This document shows, in pieces, positions 10,467 to 19,145 of a stretch of DNA of 30,912 nt. The translations under genes and the position numbers were made by a program. The DNA is taken from the NCBI GenBank assembly GCA_903813345.2, contig CAIIXF020000094.1, positions 1 to 30,912 on the forward strand, read 5' to 3'. The stretch's first letter is position 1, and the number at the start of each line of letters is the position of its first letter. The notes under the pieces are model-generated. The model saw nothing but the letters and a program-made list of their open reading frames with translations. It ran no database searches and was not told the origin of the DNA. Source of the stretch: Owenia fusiformis. Its lineage: Eukaryota; Annelida; Polychaeta; Sabellida; Oweniidae.

Positions 10467-12376
10467 ATGCCATACTCGGTACTAAGAACATCGTTAAAGA
10501 GAGAAGAGGTGACGTCGGAATTCTTAAAGGGACTTTCTGAAACGCTGGCCAAATGCTTTGGTTATGGCATTGAACGGGTGAATATGTCTTAAGTATTTAT
10601 TATGAACTGTGTGAATAGTCATTTTGTTGTTTATTTTATGGCATTTGTTCATTGAGGGGTTGTTTTTATGCGTTCTATCAGAGATGGGAATTTTTTTCGC
10701 ATGACGGCCAGTTACACTCTTATGTTAATTTTGCAGCAAGAGCTTGCCCCGGTGAGATTTCATGAAAGATATTTGACATTTAAGCACTGAGACAGCTTTT
10801 GTTGCAGAAGTTGAACTCGAAAATAGATAAATAAGTCAATGTGTTTGTATTCCAATGTGAAATAAAGACATAGGCCTGATATACCTTTCCAATACACCCT
10901 GCCGCCTTTTGGTACATCATAGAAACGTTGATATATTGGTTAGATTGATGATGTCATTGGTTGGACCCTTTCAAAATTAGCAATCGTGTTTTGCTTGAAT
11001 AAATTGCTAACAACAACCAATGACATCAATCTATCAAATATAAAACCAGCTTCTTCGATATAACAAAACGTGTCGGGGTTTGTTGGGAATGACTATTATA
11101 AATAATTCAATTTGTTTTTATCTAAACTGAAATAAAGATAGCTGTAGAGGTCCACACAGATTTACGTATCATGGTTGGCGGAGAGATTGGGGACGCTCCC
11201 TACTTATTCTTGGATATGGTTGGGGTGGGGATCAAGAAGGCTGATGTACCAAAACACTCCAAGGCCCTTCTAGAGTATGTACAGGGCGCCATCCCATCAG
11301 CGCAAGATCCTGATAGGTAGGTTAATTATCATTTACGTATCATGGTTGGCGGGGATTTGGGACGCTCCCTACCTATTCTTGGATATGGTTGGAGTAGGGA
11401 TCAAGGAGGCTGATGTACCAAAACACTCCAAGGCCCTTCTAGAATATGTACAGGGCGCCATCCCATCAGCGCAAGATCCTGATAGGTAGGTTAATTATTA
11501 TTTACGTATCATGGTTGGCGGGGATTTGGGACGCTCCCTACCTATTCTTGGATATGGTTGGAGTAGGGATCAAGGAGGCTGATGTACCAAAACACTCCAA
11601 GGCCCTTCTAGAATATGTACAGGGCGCCATCCCATCAGTGCAAGATCCTGATAGGTAGGTACAAGTAATGATCATCGAGATTTAAAAATGTTTCAGGAAA
11701 AGTGCCAAATTTGCCGGATGGAATGAATTTAGTAGGTCAACCTTAGGTCCTTGGACCTAACTAGCTCACAGTCAAGAGAAATTGTAACTTTAGCGCGCTT
11801 GGTGAAAACTGCATTATTTATGGTATAAATGGCACGACAATGTATCAATTTCTATCTACTGCTGACGATTGACAAATTAATTGCTAGTTGTTTTGATCCT
11901 GATACGATCTTAATAACCCTAAAGGTAGATACGATGCATTGAACTATATATACTATCGCAAAAGTTTGAGTATGAAATGATAACTGCATAATGGCAACTT
12001 CTTAGAAGACATAATTTGATTGCAAAGGTTAAATGAATTTGAACGCAATATGATTGGTTATCCCTTGGTCCATAAATTCAACGACTATGGAGCTATCTGA
12101 TCTTTAAAGAAGCGATATAAAGTGGTAAAACATCTGACATGTAATAGGGAGGTTCGGGGTTCGATTTCCACCGAGGTGGAGTGACTTTTTCACATTACCC
12201 CTTAACATAGGATATGATCCTATGTCTCAAATTAACCAATTGAAAACTCTATTTTCAGATTTCTACTGAACTTCCATCCCCAAGATCCCGATCTTCTTGG
12301 TATGCGGGGTACCACTGTAACGGAAGTACTCAGGCAGTTGGGACTTGAAGATAAAATTGTTTATCCAGAAAAATAG
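10467..12376 (+). CDS. MIF-like: MIF/D-dopachrome tautomerase-like protein, three exons
   Basis: Exons are 10467-10577, 11138-11316 and 12259-12376 (408 nt, 135 aa). Exon 1 encodes MPYSVLRTSLKREE and onward, ending GYGIER before a GTGAAT donor (phase 0). Exon 2 opens after AAATAAAG with IAVEVHTDLRIMVGG, matching the MIF strand that reads IAV-x-V-x-(P/T)-D-x-x-(M)-x-x-GG. It continues with DAPYLFLDMVGVG, a helix ending LLEYVQGAIPSAQDPDR, and a GTAGGT donor (phase 2). Exon 3 follows TATTTTCAG and gives FLLNFHPQDPDLLGMRGTTV. The three-exon layout, with the second junction inside the DPDR arginine codon, agrees with my recollection of vertebrate MIF. MIF-family proteins are ~115-residue trimeric tautomerases; several act as cytokines and are released without a signal peptide. 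None is predicted here. Pro-2, the catalytic base after Met removal, is present. The equivalent of the MIF active-site Lys appears to be Tyr, and the CxxC motif of MIF is absent. The C-terminus (VTEVLRQLGLEDKIVYPEK) is ~20 residues longer than usual. No AATAAA was seen within 250 bp of the stop. Assignment to MIF or to DDT is open. Confidence 0.87.
10578..11137 (+). other. Intron 1 of the MIF-like gene, with a foldback
   Basis: GTGAAT donor and AATAAAG acceptor; the pyrimidine tract before the acceptor is modest (TTTGTTTTTATCT). An inverted repeat with ~40-50-bp arms occupies 10932-11042. ATTGGTTAGATTGATGATGT with the following CATTGGTTG pairs with CAACCAATGACATCAATCTA, and TTAGCAA with TTGCTAA, around a ~20-base loop. 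Confidence 0.75.
11332..11500 (+). pseudogene. Tandem duplicate of MIF-like exon 2 (copy 2)
   Basis: This 169-bp unit repeats the sequence from position 24 of true exon 2 through its donor and 15 bases of intron (GATAG|GTAGGTTAATTA). It lacks the true exon's first 23 bases and acceptor. A 2-nt deletion after ATGGTTGGCGG disrupts the GGEIGD segment of the frame. Downstream of the deletion the protein still reads DAPYLFLDMVGVGIKEADVP, with one K-to-E change. The donor is intact. It is probably a pseudo-exon: without an acceptor it cannot be spliced as a cassette. Extending exon 2 to this donor would place an in-frame TAG directly after DPDR. Confidence 0.85.
11501..11660 (+). pseudogene. Tandem duplicate of MIF-like exon 2 (copy 3)
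   Basis: The exon part (11501-11654) differs from copy 2 by one visible base (CATCAGTGC for CATCAGCGC) and shares the same 2-nt deletion. Copy 3 therefore arose by duplicating copy 2, or the reverse, more recently than the split from the true exon 2. It also ends at GATAG|GTAGGT, after which the sequence becomes unique (ACAAGTAATG). Confidence 0.85.
11744..11759. repeat. Short palindrome in intron 2
   Basis: TAGGTCCTTGGACCTA, arms of seven bases about a two-base centre. Function unknown; it may be chance. Confidence 0.5.
12110..12185 (+). repeat. tRNA-derived SINE head or decayed tRNA pseudogene
   Basis: AGTGGTAAAACATCTGACAT followed by GTAATAGG resembles a tRNA D-arm and anticodon region. 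GGTTCGGGGTTCGATTTCC resembles a variable loop plus T-arm (pol III B box with one extra T). The anticodon stem is broken (TCTGA opposite TAGGG), and no matching 5' acceptor strand is visible, so it is not a working tRNA. It sits in intron 2 of the MIF-like gene. Confidence 0.45.
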
Positions 12377-12624
12377 AAACATAATATGACTCAACAAAGA
12401 TGTCGCTAGGTGTAAACTTGCTCATAGGATTTTGCATTTTGATAAACTCTGCCATCTTTTTATCTACAAGTGCAAAATACGTTCACAAACATATTTATAT
12501 GGTAGAGTGTGATCTCTATTATATTCTGTTTTGTTATACAGCTTATACATCAGACTGTAAGGAGTCCGACAAATTACAGGAAGTATGCAATATTTAAACA
12601 AAGAAGTGCAATATCTTTGGAATA
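12377..12624 (+). other. 3' flank of the MIF-like gene
   Basis: Should contain the 3' UTR. No canonical AATAAA is visible before the transposon insertion at 12625. The gene may use a variant poly(A) signal, or the original 3' end may have been displaced by the insertion. Confidence 0.4.
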
Positions 12625-12626
12625 TA

Positions 12627-13254
12627 CAGGGTGTCAAAAAACAACGACACCCCCTTCTACAGCAAAAAATCTTTAATGTTACATTTTGTGTCATACCTCA
12701 TGTGAAAGATAATTTAATTCTGGAGTTACTTATCAAATTTCATTTAATAATACTTTATATTAAAAAAGCTACATCGTTTCAAAGTTTGATACTTCGGTAC
12801 TTTGTTTGGTGCTCTGTTACTGGTTAAAGGTCAAATCTTAAGAAAGTGGAATATGAAAGATTTAACCCAGATTTCAACTGCACTGACCATATGGGCTCAG
12901 TTCTGAAAAACAGGGTTTAGGAATTGATGGACAAAGAGCCTCTTGAAAAAAGATACACTAAGGATGTAATTCTGAAGAATGTGAGAAAAGTACTTAGAGG
13001 ATTATGCAATGGTACACCTTTATCTGAATTTTTAGTGAAATCATATCCATCCAGATAAGCTGCTTTTCAAGTAGCAACTGGTAGTCATACCAACTACTTA
13101 GAATCAGCTGTAAATCTGTAACATTATAAGATATAAAGCTGAAATTTCTCAGGTAACTCCAGAATTAAATTGTCTTTACAATGATATATGACACACCGTG
13201 TAACATTGAGTACTTTTTGCTGTAGAGGGTGTGCCATTGTTTTTTGACACCCTG
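12627..13254 (+). mobile_element. Tc1/mariner-type element with ~115-bp TIRs, transposase broken
   Basis: The ends start CAGGGTGTCAAAAAACAA and are inverted at 13254, flanked by TA at 12625-12626 and 13255-13256, the usual target duplication of this superfamily. The arms match for about 115 bases (through AATTTAATTCTGGAGTTAC). The 628-bp element is too short for a full transposase. A relic lies at 12849-13103 on the + strand: FNPDFNCTDHMGSVLKNRV resembles the SPDLNPIEN-(x)-W/G-LK segment of DDE transposases, and SYPSR-stop-AAFQVATGSHTNY resembles their C-terminus. It carries at least two in-frame stops, so it is inactive. Confidence 0.85.
12849..13103 (+). pseudogene. Transposase C-terminal remnant (Tc1/mariner DDE type)
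   Basis: Open but for TAG and TAA stops; reads NPDFNCTDHMGSVLKNRV, then KEPLEKRYTKDVILKNVRKV, then GSHTNYLES. The catalytic domain upstream of the NPD motif is missing. Identified from the typical order of the last motifs of DDE transposases. Confidence 0.65.
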
Positions 13255-13285
13255 TACACTTAATCTACGTCACACATGCATTGTA

Positions 13286-14426
13286 CAGGGTGTCCCTAAA
13301 GTATGGGGGGCCCCCTAGGCGGACATATACCAATGTCTTCATAGTATGTGCCATATATCATTTTAAAGCTTATCAAAACTTACATTAATTTGCCAAGTAT
13401 CATGGTTCAACTCACAAATGGTAAAAAGTTACAGGCATTTCAAAACTTAGTGTTTAGCCAAAAATGTAGTTCTTTTCAGTATCTTGGAAGCAGCCCTGAC
13501 CTGAATGTGACCGAAAATATGGGTGCTATTGTCGACAAAAGAATGGATATAGAGTTTTAAAAAGAGGAAGTTGAGGGTAGATACTCCAAGGAAACCACGG
13601 GCGTCAAGTAAGTTTCTGGCGAAAGCCGGAGCATAGATTATTTAGAGGACTGGAAACAAGAATGACCTACCTTTTTATTTCCCGAATCTCGCCTGAAATT
13701 AGCTCATCTTGGTGACTGTAACCTGTATATCTGTATTAATAGAGTGTTTTCGTATCGCATCTGCCTCAATTTTAAAGTTTTATTGGTATTTTTAATATGA
13801 TTTCACTGTTTTTATGGACTGGTACGATCAGCCAAGCAAATGGCAGCTGACCTGTTCAAAGTACTTTTAGTACTAATTTTCGCAAATGACAATAATTTTG
13901 GAAACAATGTTATACTAAATAGATTACTAAGCATCTAAGGTAAGTAAAACTAAGATGAACAACTGAGTCAATAGTGATAAATAGGCCAAAACGAGTTGGC
14001 AGAATTGAAATAGACTGCCATCTTGATACCAGTCCTCTTAAATAATCTATGCTCCAGCTTTCGCCAGAAACGTACTTGACGTCCGTGAAGGAAACTCTTC
14101 TAGAATGCCTTAAAAAGGTTTTATGAGGATTACAAAATGCCAAATCCCTATTTGGAGGACGTTTAAGGTCATATATGGAAAGCTTTGCTGCCGTTAACAT
14201 GGCTTAGGGAGACACACCGACTATTATTTTGGTGTAAAACTGACTTAAATTTTGGCCAAACACTAAATTTTGAAATACCTGTAACTTTTTCCCATTTGTG
14301 AGTTGAACCGTAATACTTGGCAGATCAATGTAACTTTGGATGATCTTTAAAATGATATATGACACATACTATGGAGACATTGGTATATGTCTGCCTAGGG
14401 GGTCCCCATACTTTCGGGACACCCTG
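13286..14426 (+). mobile_element. Tc1/mariner-type foldback element, 1.14 kb
   Basis: The terminus CAGGGTGTCCCTAAAGTATG is inverted at 14426 (CAGGGTGTCCCGAAAGTATG) and flanked by TA at 13284-13285 and 14427-14428. The outer arms match for ~180 bp. A second inverted block pairs 13597-13655 with 14026-14086 (CTGGCGAAAGCCGGAGCATA with its inverse). The left arm alone holds a transposase scrap (SSPDLNVTENMGAIVDKRM, 13486-13560). The arms therefore stem from an inverted duplication of one end, with unequal internal parts. It lies 31 bp from the preceding element but has different end sequences beyond the shared CAGGGTGTC. Confidence 0.85.
13486..13560 (+). pseudogene. Transposase scrap with SSPDLNVTEN motif
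   Basis: A 25-codon piece covering the SPDLN-x-(I/T)EN segment that holds the third catalytic position region in Tc1/mariner transposases, ending at TAA. It lies in the left arm of the 13286-14426 foldback. Non-functional. Confidence 0.65.
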
Positions 14427-14522
14427 TATATAGTATGGATCAGAAATAAACAAAATGAAAATTAGATTTAATCCTTCTATATTTACTGGGAAAAGGTCAT
14501 CAGAAATAATATAAACATAAAA

Positions 14523-15302
14523 GCTGTAACAAAACAATAAGTATGCAGTGTTTGCAATTTAGCGCTTCGAAAAAGGAAAATATTGGGGATGAACAAAGCG
14601 CCATTTGCTTAATTACATTGCGCTGTAACAAAACTATAACTATGCAGTGTTCGCTATTAAAGCGTTTCGAAGAAGGAAAATATTGGGGGTGAACATAGCG
14701 CCATTTGCTTAGGCCATAAGAAGTAGATTCTTTGTTTTGCGTCCTGGCAAAATCCAAATCATGCAAGGGTACAAGGGAAACAAACACAAACTCAAGAAAA
14801 AACACAAACTTGTTTGCTGAGATATGTATACATTTTGTGGGCATAAAAAGGGATGACATACCAATTTGCAGTGATGACAAACACATATCTATACATTTTA
14901 TACAATATATTTAGACATAGCTATTATTCAAGGGTAAAAAATAAGAAAATACTCAATGTATGCCAAAGTGATCAATAACTCTGTCAATTTTGACGCACGT
15001 CAAATTATCCGCCATTTCGTCTGATTCTGATTGAATAAGATGCGATGGTACTTTCAGACCCTTGTGATTGCTATTTGGATGTGTTTGTTTTTTCTGATTT
15101 ACTTCAAATCGTGCAAGCAAGGGGACGCAAAACCAAGAATCTACTTCTTTTGGCCTTATTTACATTGCGCTGTAACAAAACTATAATTATGCAGTGTTCG
15201 CTAAAGCGTTTCGAAGAAGGAAAATATTGGGGGTGAACATAGCGACATTTGCTTATTTACATTGGGCTGTAACAAAACAATAATTATGCAGTGTTCGCTA
15301 TT
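14523..15302 (+). repeat. ~98-bp tandem repeat, about 3.4 units, interrupted
   Basis: Units start with GCTGTAACAAAAC at 14523, 14622, 15169 and 15266. They run through TATGCAGTGTTCGC, TTTCGAAGAAGGAAAATATT and CATAGCGCCATTTGCTTA to ACATTG. Unit 2 is split by the MITE at 14712-15155. Unit 4 is split near 15302 by the long inverted repeat that follows; its tail reappears at about 17090-17163 (TAGCGTTTTGAAAAAAATAA and onward). The units differ by a few bases each. Confidence 0.85.
14712..15155. mobile_element. PIF/Harbinger-like MITE (444 bp) with TTA duplication
   Basis: The ends GGCCATAAGAAGTAGATTCT and the inverse of GGCCAAAAGAAGTAGATTCT agree in 18 of 20 positions and extend through GTTTTGCGTCC. 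The element is flanked by TTA on both sides (14709-14711, 15156-15158). The other tandem units show the uninterrupted site (TTTGCTTATTTACATTG), which proves an insertion with a 3-bp duplication. GGC-starting TIRs with a TWA target site suit PIF/Harbinger. No transposase is inside, so it is non-autonomous. Confidence 0.85.
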
Positions 15303-15316
15303 TCACCCCTTACCAT

Positions 15317-15726
15317 CGTCACCATACAGCGTCAAAAAAATGGCGGAGTACAGTTTTCTGAACTGTGACGCAAATTGACTGCTTTGAAGCAAAAACTATG
15401 AAAAGAGTTTTAAAAAAATTAATTTGATGAAAACAAATACGATTTCGTGTGAAATAAAAACAGCATTCTCTAAGAAAGCACTGTCCGGATTTTTTTCTGA
15501 GTGAATCGGCCCACATAATCGACCAAAGTGAAAAAGGTTGTTTTTCACATTTCGTTTGGTTATTATTTTCCCTGAGGTCTGAGAGTATGGATTATTTTTA
15601 AGAGAATATGTATCTGCTAACTAACTACACATTTTAGAACGGGCAGAGGTTCAGCAAATAACCATTTATTGTGTATATTTAAAAAATATCAGATTTGCAC
15701 GATGACGCATCAGCTGTACGGTGACG
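15317..15726 (+). mobile_element. ~410-bp MITE, family with CGTCACCGTACAG ends (copy 1)
   Basis: Starts CGTCACCATACAG and ends CTGTACGGTGACG. Related copies lie at 16649-17063 (inverted), 27991-28423 (diverged) and from about 30841 to the window end (partial, inverted). Shared internal blocks are AAGCAAAAACTATG, AATACGATTTCGTGTG, TTTTTCACATTTCG and TTATTTTTAAGAGAATATGT. It has no coding capacity. The superfamily is unassigned; no clear target duplication. Confidence 0.8.
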
Positions 15727-16049
15727 CTTCATTATAATTTGAGTGAAGTAATATAAAGAACTCATTATTTACTTCAAATCGCATGAGTTTTGATGTGGAA
15801 GTTTAAATGTTGATCCAATCAAGTATCCCTCGTATAAATGTTGTCAAACTGATCAGTATCAAGCGAAAGTTACTGCAGTCACCTTTACATTTAAGATGGC
15901 GTAAAGGAAGTGTCCATTTCGATATTTTTAGTTTTCACCGAATTAAACTTCTTTATAGTTGGCGTTATGCTTTCATAAACTAAATAAATGAGACTAAGCT
16001 TATATGAAATGGAAACTCTGGAGTATGATCATTTGTTCATATATAGTGC

Positions 16050-16115
16050 ATGGGCGCCACGGTTCAACGATATCTTCCACCGCTTAATGGAAGTTTACTG
16101 GAAATGTATGATAAG
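16050..16115 (+). CDS. Doubtful small exon in the centre of the long inverted repeat
   Basis: In the unpaired centre, ATATATAGTGC is followed by an ATG opening 22 codons (MGATVQRYLPPLNGSLLEMY and DK) up to a good GTAAGG donor in phase 0. If read through, the frame stays open to 16253. No family is recognised and no following exon was found. It could be a captured or chance exon. Confidence 0.2.
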
Positions 16116-16648
16116 GTAAGGATCATGAAACCAAAAACTCAGTATATTTGTTGCTATGTTATTGATGTTTTTAAACGAGTGATGTCACGAGTAAATCTCA
16201 TCTTGCACGTGTGGCTTTTTAGGATGAAAGATGCAATATCTTGCATGGGGTAAAGATGGCTCTAGGCTATCTTTGTTAGTCATATGACAAAAGCCTGGTT
16301 TAGTCAACTTTCAAATAGTTAATTCCATGAAAAATAAAAATATCGAAATTTATACTTCCTGTCCGCCATCTTAAATGCGAAGGTGACGGCCGTAACTTTC
16401 GCTTGTTACTTACAAGTGATGATGTACATGTAGATCTGATACCTCTTTACCTCAGACATGTTCGAACAGTTACATGTAGCTTAAAGTTGAATGTGTGTCA
16501 GTATTTAATCCTTGTTATCAGAAATGAATAAGAAGTTGATCTTTCTCAATGTTGAATGGGATACAACATTTGAATTTTCACACAAAAACTTATGGAATTT
16601 TAAGTTAATACTGAGCTCATATATTACACTTCATAAATTATAAGGAAT

Positions 16649-17063
16649 CGTCACCGTACAACAGATATCACCGTACAGATCTAAGCTGAATGATTATTTG
16701 CCGAATCTTCATCTGCTCTAAAATGAGTGGATAACAAATACATATTCTCATTAAAATAATCCATACTCTCAGACGGCAGGGGAAATAATAATCAAACGAA
16801 AAGTGAAAAAAAAAAAAACATTTTTCTCTCGAGTCGATCATGTGGGCCGATCCAGTCAGAAAAAATTCGAGCAACTAATATCATAATTAGAAAGTTAAAA
16901 CCATTTCTAAGAGAATGCTGTTTTTATTACTCCCGAAATCGTATTTATTTTCATCTAATTATTTTTTTTAAAACCCTCATCATAGTTTTTGCTTCAACTC
17001 AGTTAATTTTCGTCACCGTACAGAAAACTGTACTACTATACTTTTTGACGCTGTACGGTGACG
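16649..17063 (-). mobile_element. ~415-bp MITE, CGTCACCGTACAG family (copy 2, inverted)
   Basis: Starts CGTCACCGTACAACAG and ends CTGTACGGTGACG; read on the - strand it aligns with copy 1 along its length. It includes a poly(A) run at about 16807-16818 and the AATCCATACTCTCAGACGGC block, which in copy 1 reads GAGGTCTGAGAGTATGGATT on the opposite strand. Confidence 0.8.
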
Positions 17064-17163
17064 CCTGCTAATACGCGATTGTTAGGCGTGTATTTAGCGT
17101 TTTGAAAAAAATAAAATATTGGAGATGAACATAGAACCATTTACTTATTTTCATTGGTCACTG

Positions 17164-18490
17164 GGCAAACACCAGAACTCCCTGAAGCTACGACATCCAT
17201 ACGCCAAGAAACCGCTGATTGTGACAATTTCGCTTTAAAAACGTAATCGCGAGGTGACCTTTAAATCAAAATATGACTACATCATACACGAACTCAAGTT
17301 TTTGCTTTCATTCCGTTCGATACGTTTGATTTGTTTGCATTAATTTATCAAGTTCTTTATGGTCATGTGGAGGGGAATGCATTGGGCATAATTAAAATAT
17401 TTGATTTTGCCCTGCAGTATAACGCTCAACCAAGACCTCTTAGCTAAGTAAGCTCATCTAAATATGACATCGTTATGTAAGAACACATTCCCGGGATAAA
17501 TATATTGCGCTGGACGAAGTTCTAACTACAAAGCAGACGATCCATCTCCACCTCGGTTGGTCTTTATGCTGCAAACCTTGTCATACGTTTTGCTTAATTC
17601 AAGCCATTCTTTTTAGAATAAATGTCTTTGATCCACGTATTTTAGAAAAGAAAGAGCAAATGTGGGATTGTCACCATGCTTTAAACCTGCTTTCATTTTA
17701 AAATTCATAAAGTAAAATCCTATGCTATACAGCTAAGGATATGTTTATTCACTCGTATTTATGCAATCCTGGATTTAAATGAGTTCATCAACGAATCACA
17801 TTCTATTTTATTATGTACTATTTGTTATGTACTATATCATGGGCTATTTTGATTATAACCTTTTAATATGATTTTAAATAATATAACGTTTAAGAACAAT
17901 AAATATGTATCAATTTACTACAGTATTGGATTGATGAACAATTCGTTTCTTGTGTGTTTCTACTTGTTTTGCCTCACATTCTAACAAATTAGCAGCGTAC
18001 TTAAATCATTGATTTAATAGAAGCAAAGAGACCCTTAAAATAAAAATTAGAAAACTAGCAAGATCGAAAACTTAGTATTCCAACCCGAAGTGCGACGCGA
18101 GGCCATTCCTCCAAACTCGAAATAGTATTTCTATAAGCAGGGTTTCTCCTGCCCTTACACGAGGTTTATATTCAGGCTCTATGTTTGAGTAACACTTATT
18201 TGCAAGGGGCTTTAAAGAGCGTCAATGTAGGTAATATTAATAAAGACCATCGTCCGAGTTTGATTTACAGTTTTATTGTATTGAACATATTTTTATTATG
18301 TGTATATGCCAACATTGATAAATAAACAAACTGACCTTTTCAATTAATTTATTAAATTGAATTAATAGCAATTAAATTCTGCATGAATTCTCACATATTT
18401 GTGCATTATATCTAGCTAGACAAAACAAAGATATACGTTTAATTTTGTTTTTATCTTTATTTCCTCCAATTCTGAAGAGTACAATTTCTT
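17164..18490. other. Non-coding stretch
   Basis: No supported gene or element. A 24-codon + strand reading at about 17172-17240 (PELPEATTSIRQETADCDNF) is protein-like but has no clear splice site and no family. Confidence 0.4.
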
Positions 18491-18719
18491 ATTAAGGAAA
18501 ATAAATTAGTAAAAAGTTATATACATTATATACATATAAGGAACATAATAGTATTAACGTCACATCAAGAGCACCCCCTATTATACGACCGGACGCCAGG
18601 CTACCGCGTTGACCCGTAACCGCAACAGGCCCAATGCTCTGAGTTATTTTGACTATTTGAGATACGCAATTACATTCTGTCTTCACGTCATGTATACATT
18701 TTATGAACATTTTTCACAA

Positions 18720-19145
18720 TTAATACTGATCAAGTGCCAATTGTTCATTTTCACCAAATATCAGTCTTAGACATGTTAGAGTTTGCTCATTACTTTGATT
18801 CGTTATCTGCCAGTGATTTTTAACTATATCTAGAATGATTTCTCTTTCGGTTGAGATTTTTTTACTTTATTGCATGAAATGTTCCAAGGTCTCATCCTCT
18901 TCACCACAAGCCGTACATAGTAGCGCGTCATGCCTGTCTTTCACGTCGCCCCATTTGCCTGTGATAGCACATAGATTACCCCCTCTGGTTAGTAGGATCA
19001 TCATTGTCTTACATATGCGAATATATTGGCATTCGCGAAATGCAATTTTCCACCACACTATTGGTGTGCCAAAGCGAATAACAAATAAAATATATAAATT
19101 AAATATACATAGCTTTGCAAATTCATGATACGTGTAGCTTTCCAA
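18720..19145 (-). pseudogene. LINE reverse-transcriptase C-terminal remnant
   Basis: Leftward reading gives WWKIAFRECQYIRICKTMM, then LLTRGGNLCAITGKWGDVK, then ALLCTACGEEDETLEHFMQ. The pattern R-x-G-x-L followed by C-x2-C, acidic residues and an H-F is the cysteine/histidine knuckle near the C-terminus of many non-LTR retrotransposon ORF2 proteins. A TAA (18867-18869) stands where the last Cys is expected, after which the frame continues for 48 codons (STEREIILDIVKNHWQITNQ and onward) to a second stop. Upstream of about 19120 the coding frame seems to shift (a different frame reads NPNELRVKNKKTDRTWKATR). The sequence between 18520 and 18720 may be the element's 3' UTR. It is inactive; RT and endonuclease domains are missing. 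The clade cannot be named. Confidence 0.65.

Larger units (their letters stand above)
15317..17063. repeat. Long inverted repeat, ~1.75 kb with ~640-750-bp arms
   Basis: The left arm (15317 to about 15960) is inverted in the right arm (about 16315-17063). The arms comprise the two 410-bp MITE copies plus a further inverted segment containing AAGCGAAAGTTAC, CATTTAAGATGGCG and TTTCGATATTTTTA. The right arm has ~100 bp extra. The whole block sits inside one unit of the ~98-bp tandem repeat, whose two halves are at 15266-15302 and about 17090-17163. It may be a single composite insertion or an inverted duplication that followed MITE insertion. Confidence 0.8.

Noticed and set aside
11277-11658. 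Two overlapping 70-codon frames, nearly identical
   Set aside because: Each joins the wrong-frame tail of one exon-2 copy to the right frame of the next copy through intron sequence. They are products of the 169-bp tandem repeat, not genes.
12110-12185. Functional tRNA-Thr gene
   Set aside because: The anticodon stem is broken, the T before the anticodon is changed, and no 5' acceptor strand is present.
14500-14886. 128-codon - strand open frame, the longest in the window
   Set aside because: It runs across tandem repeat units and the edge of the Harbinger-like MITE; the protein repeats itself because the DNA does, with no family motif.
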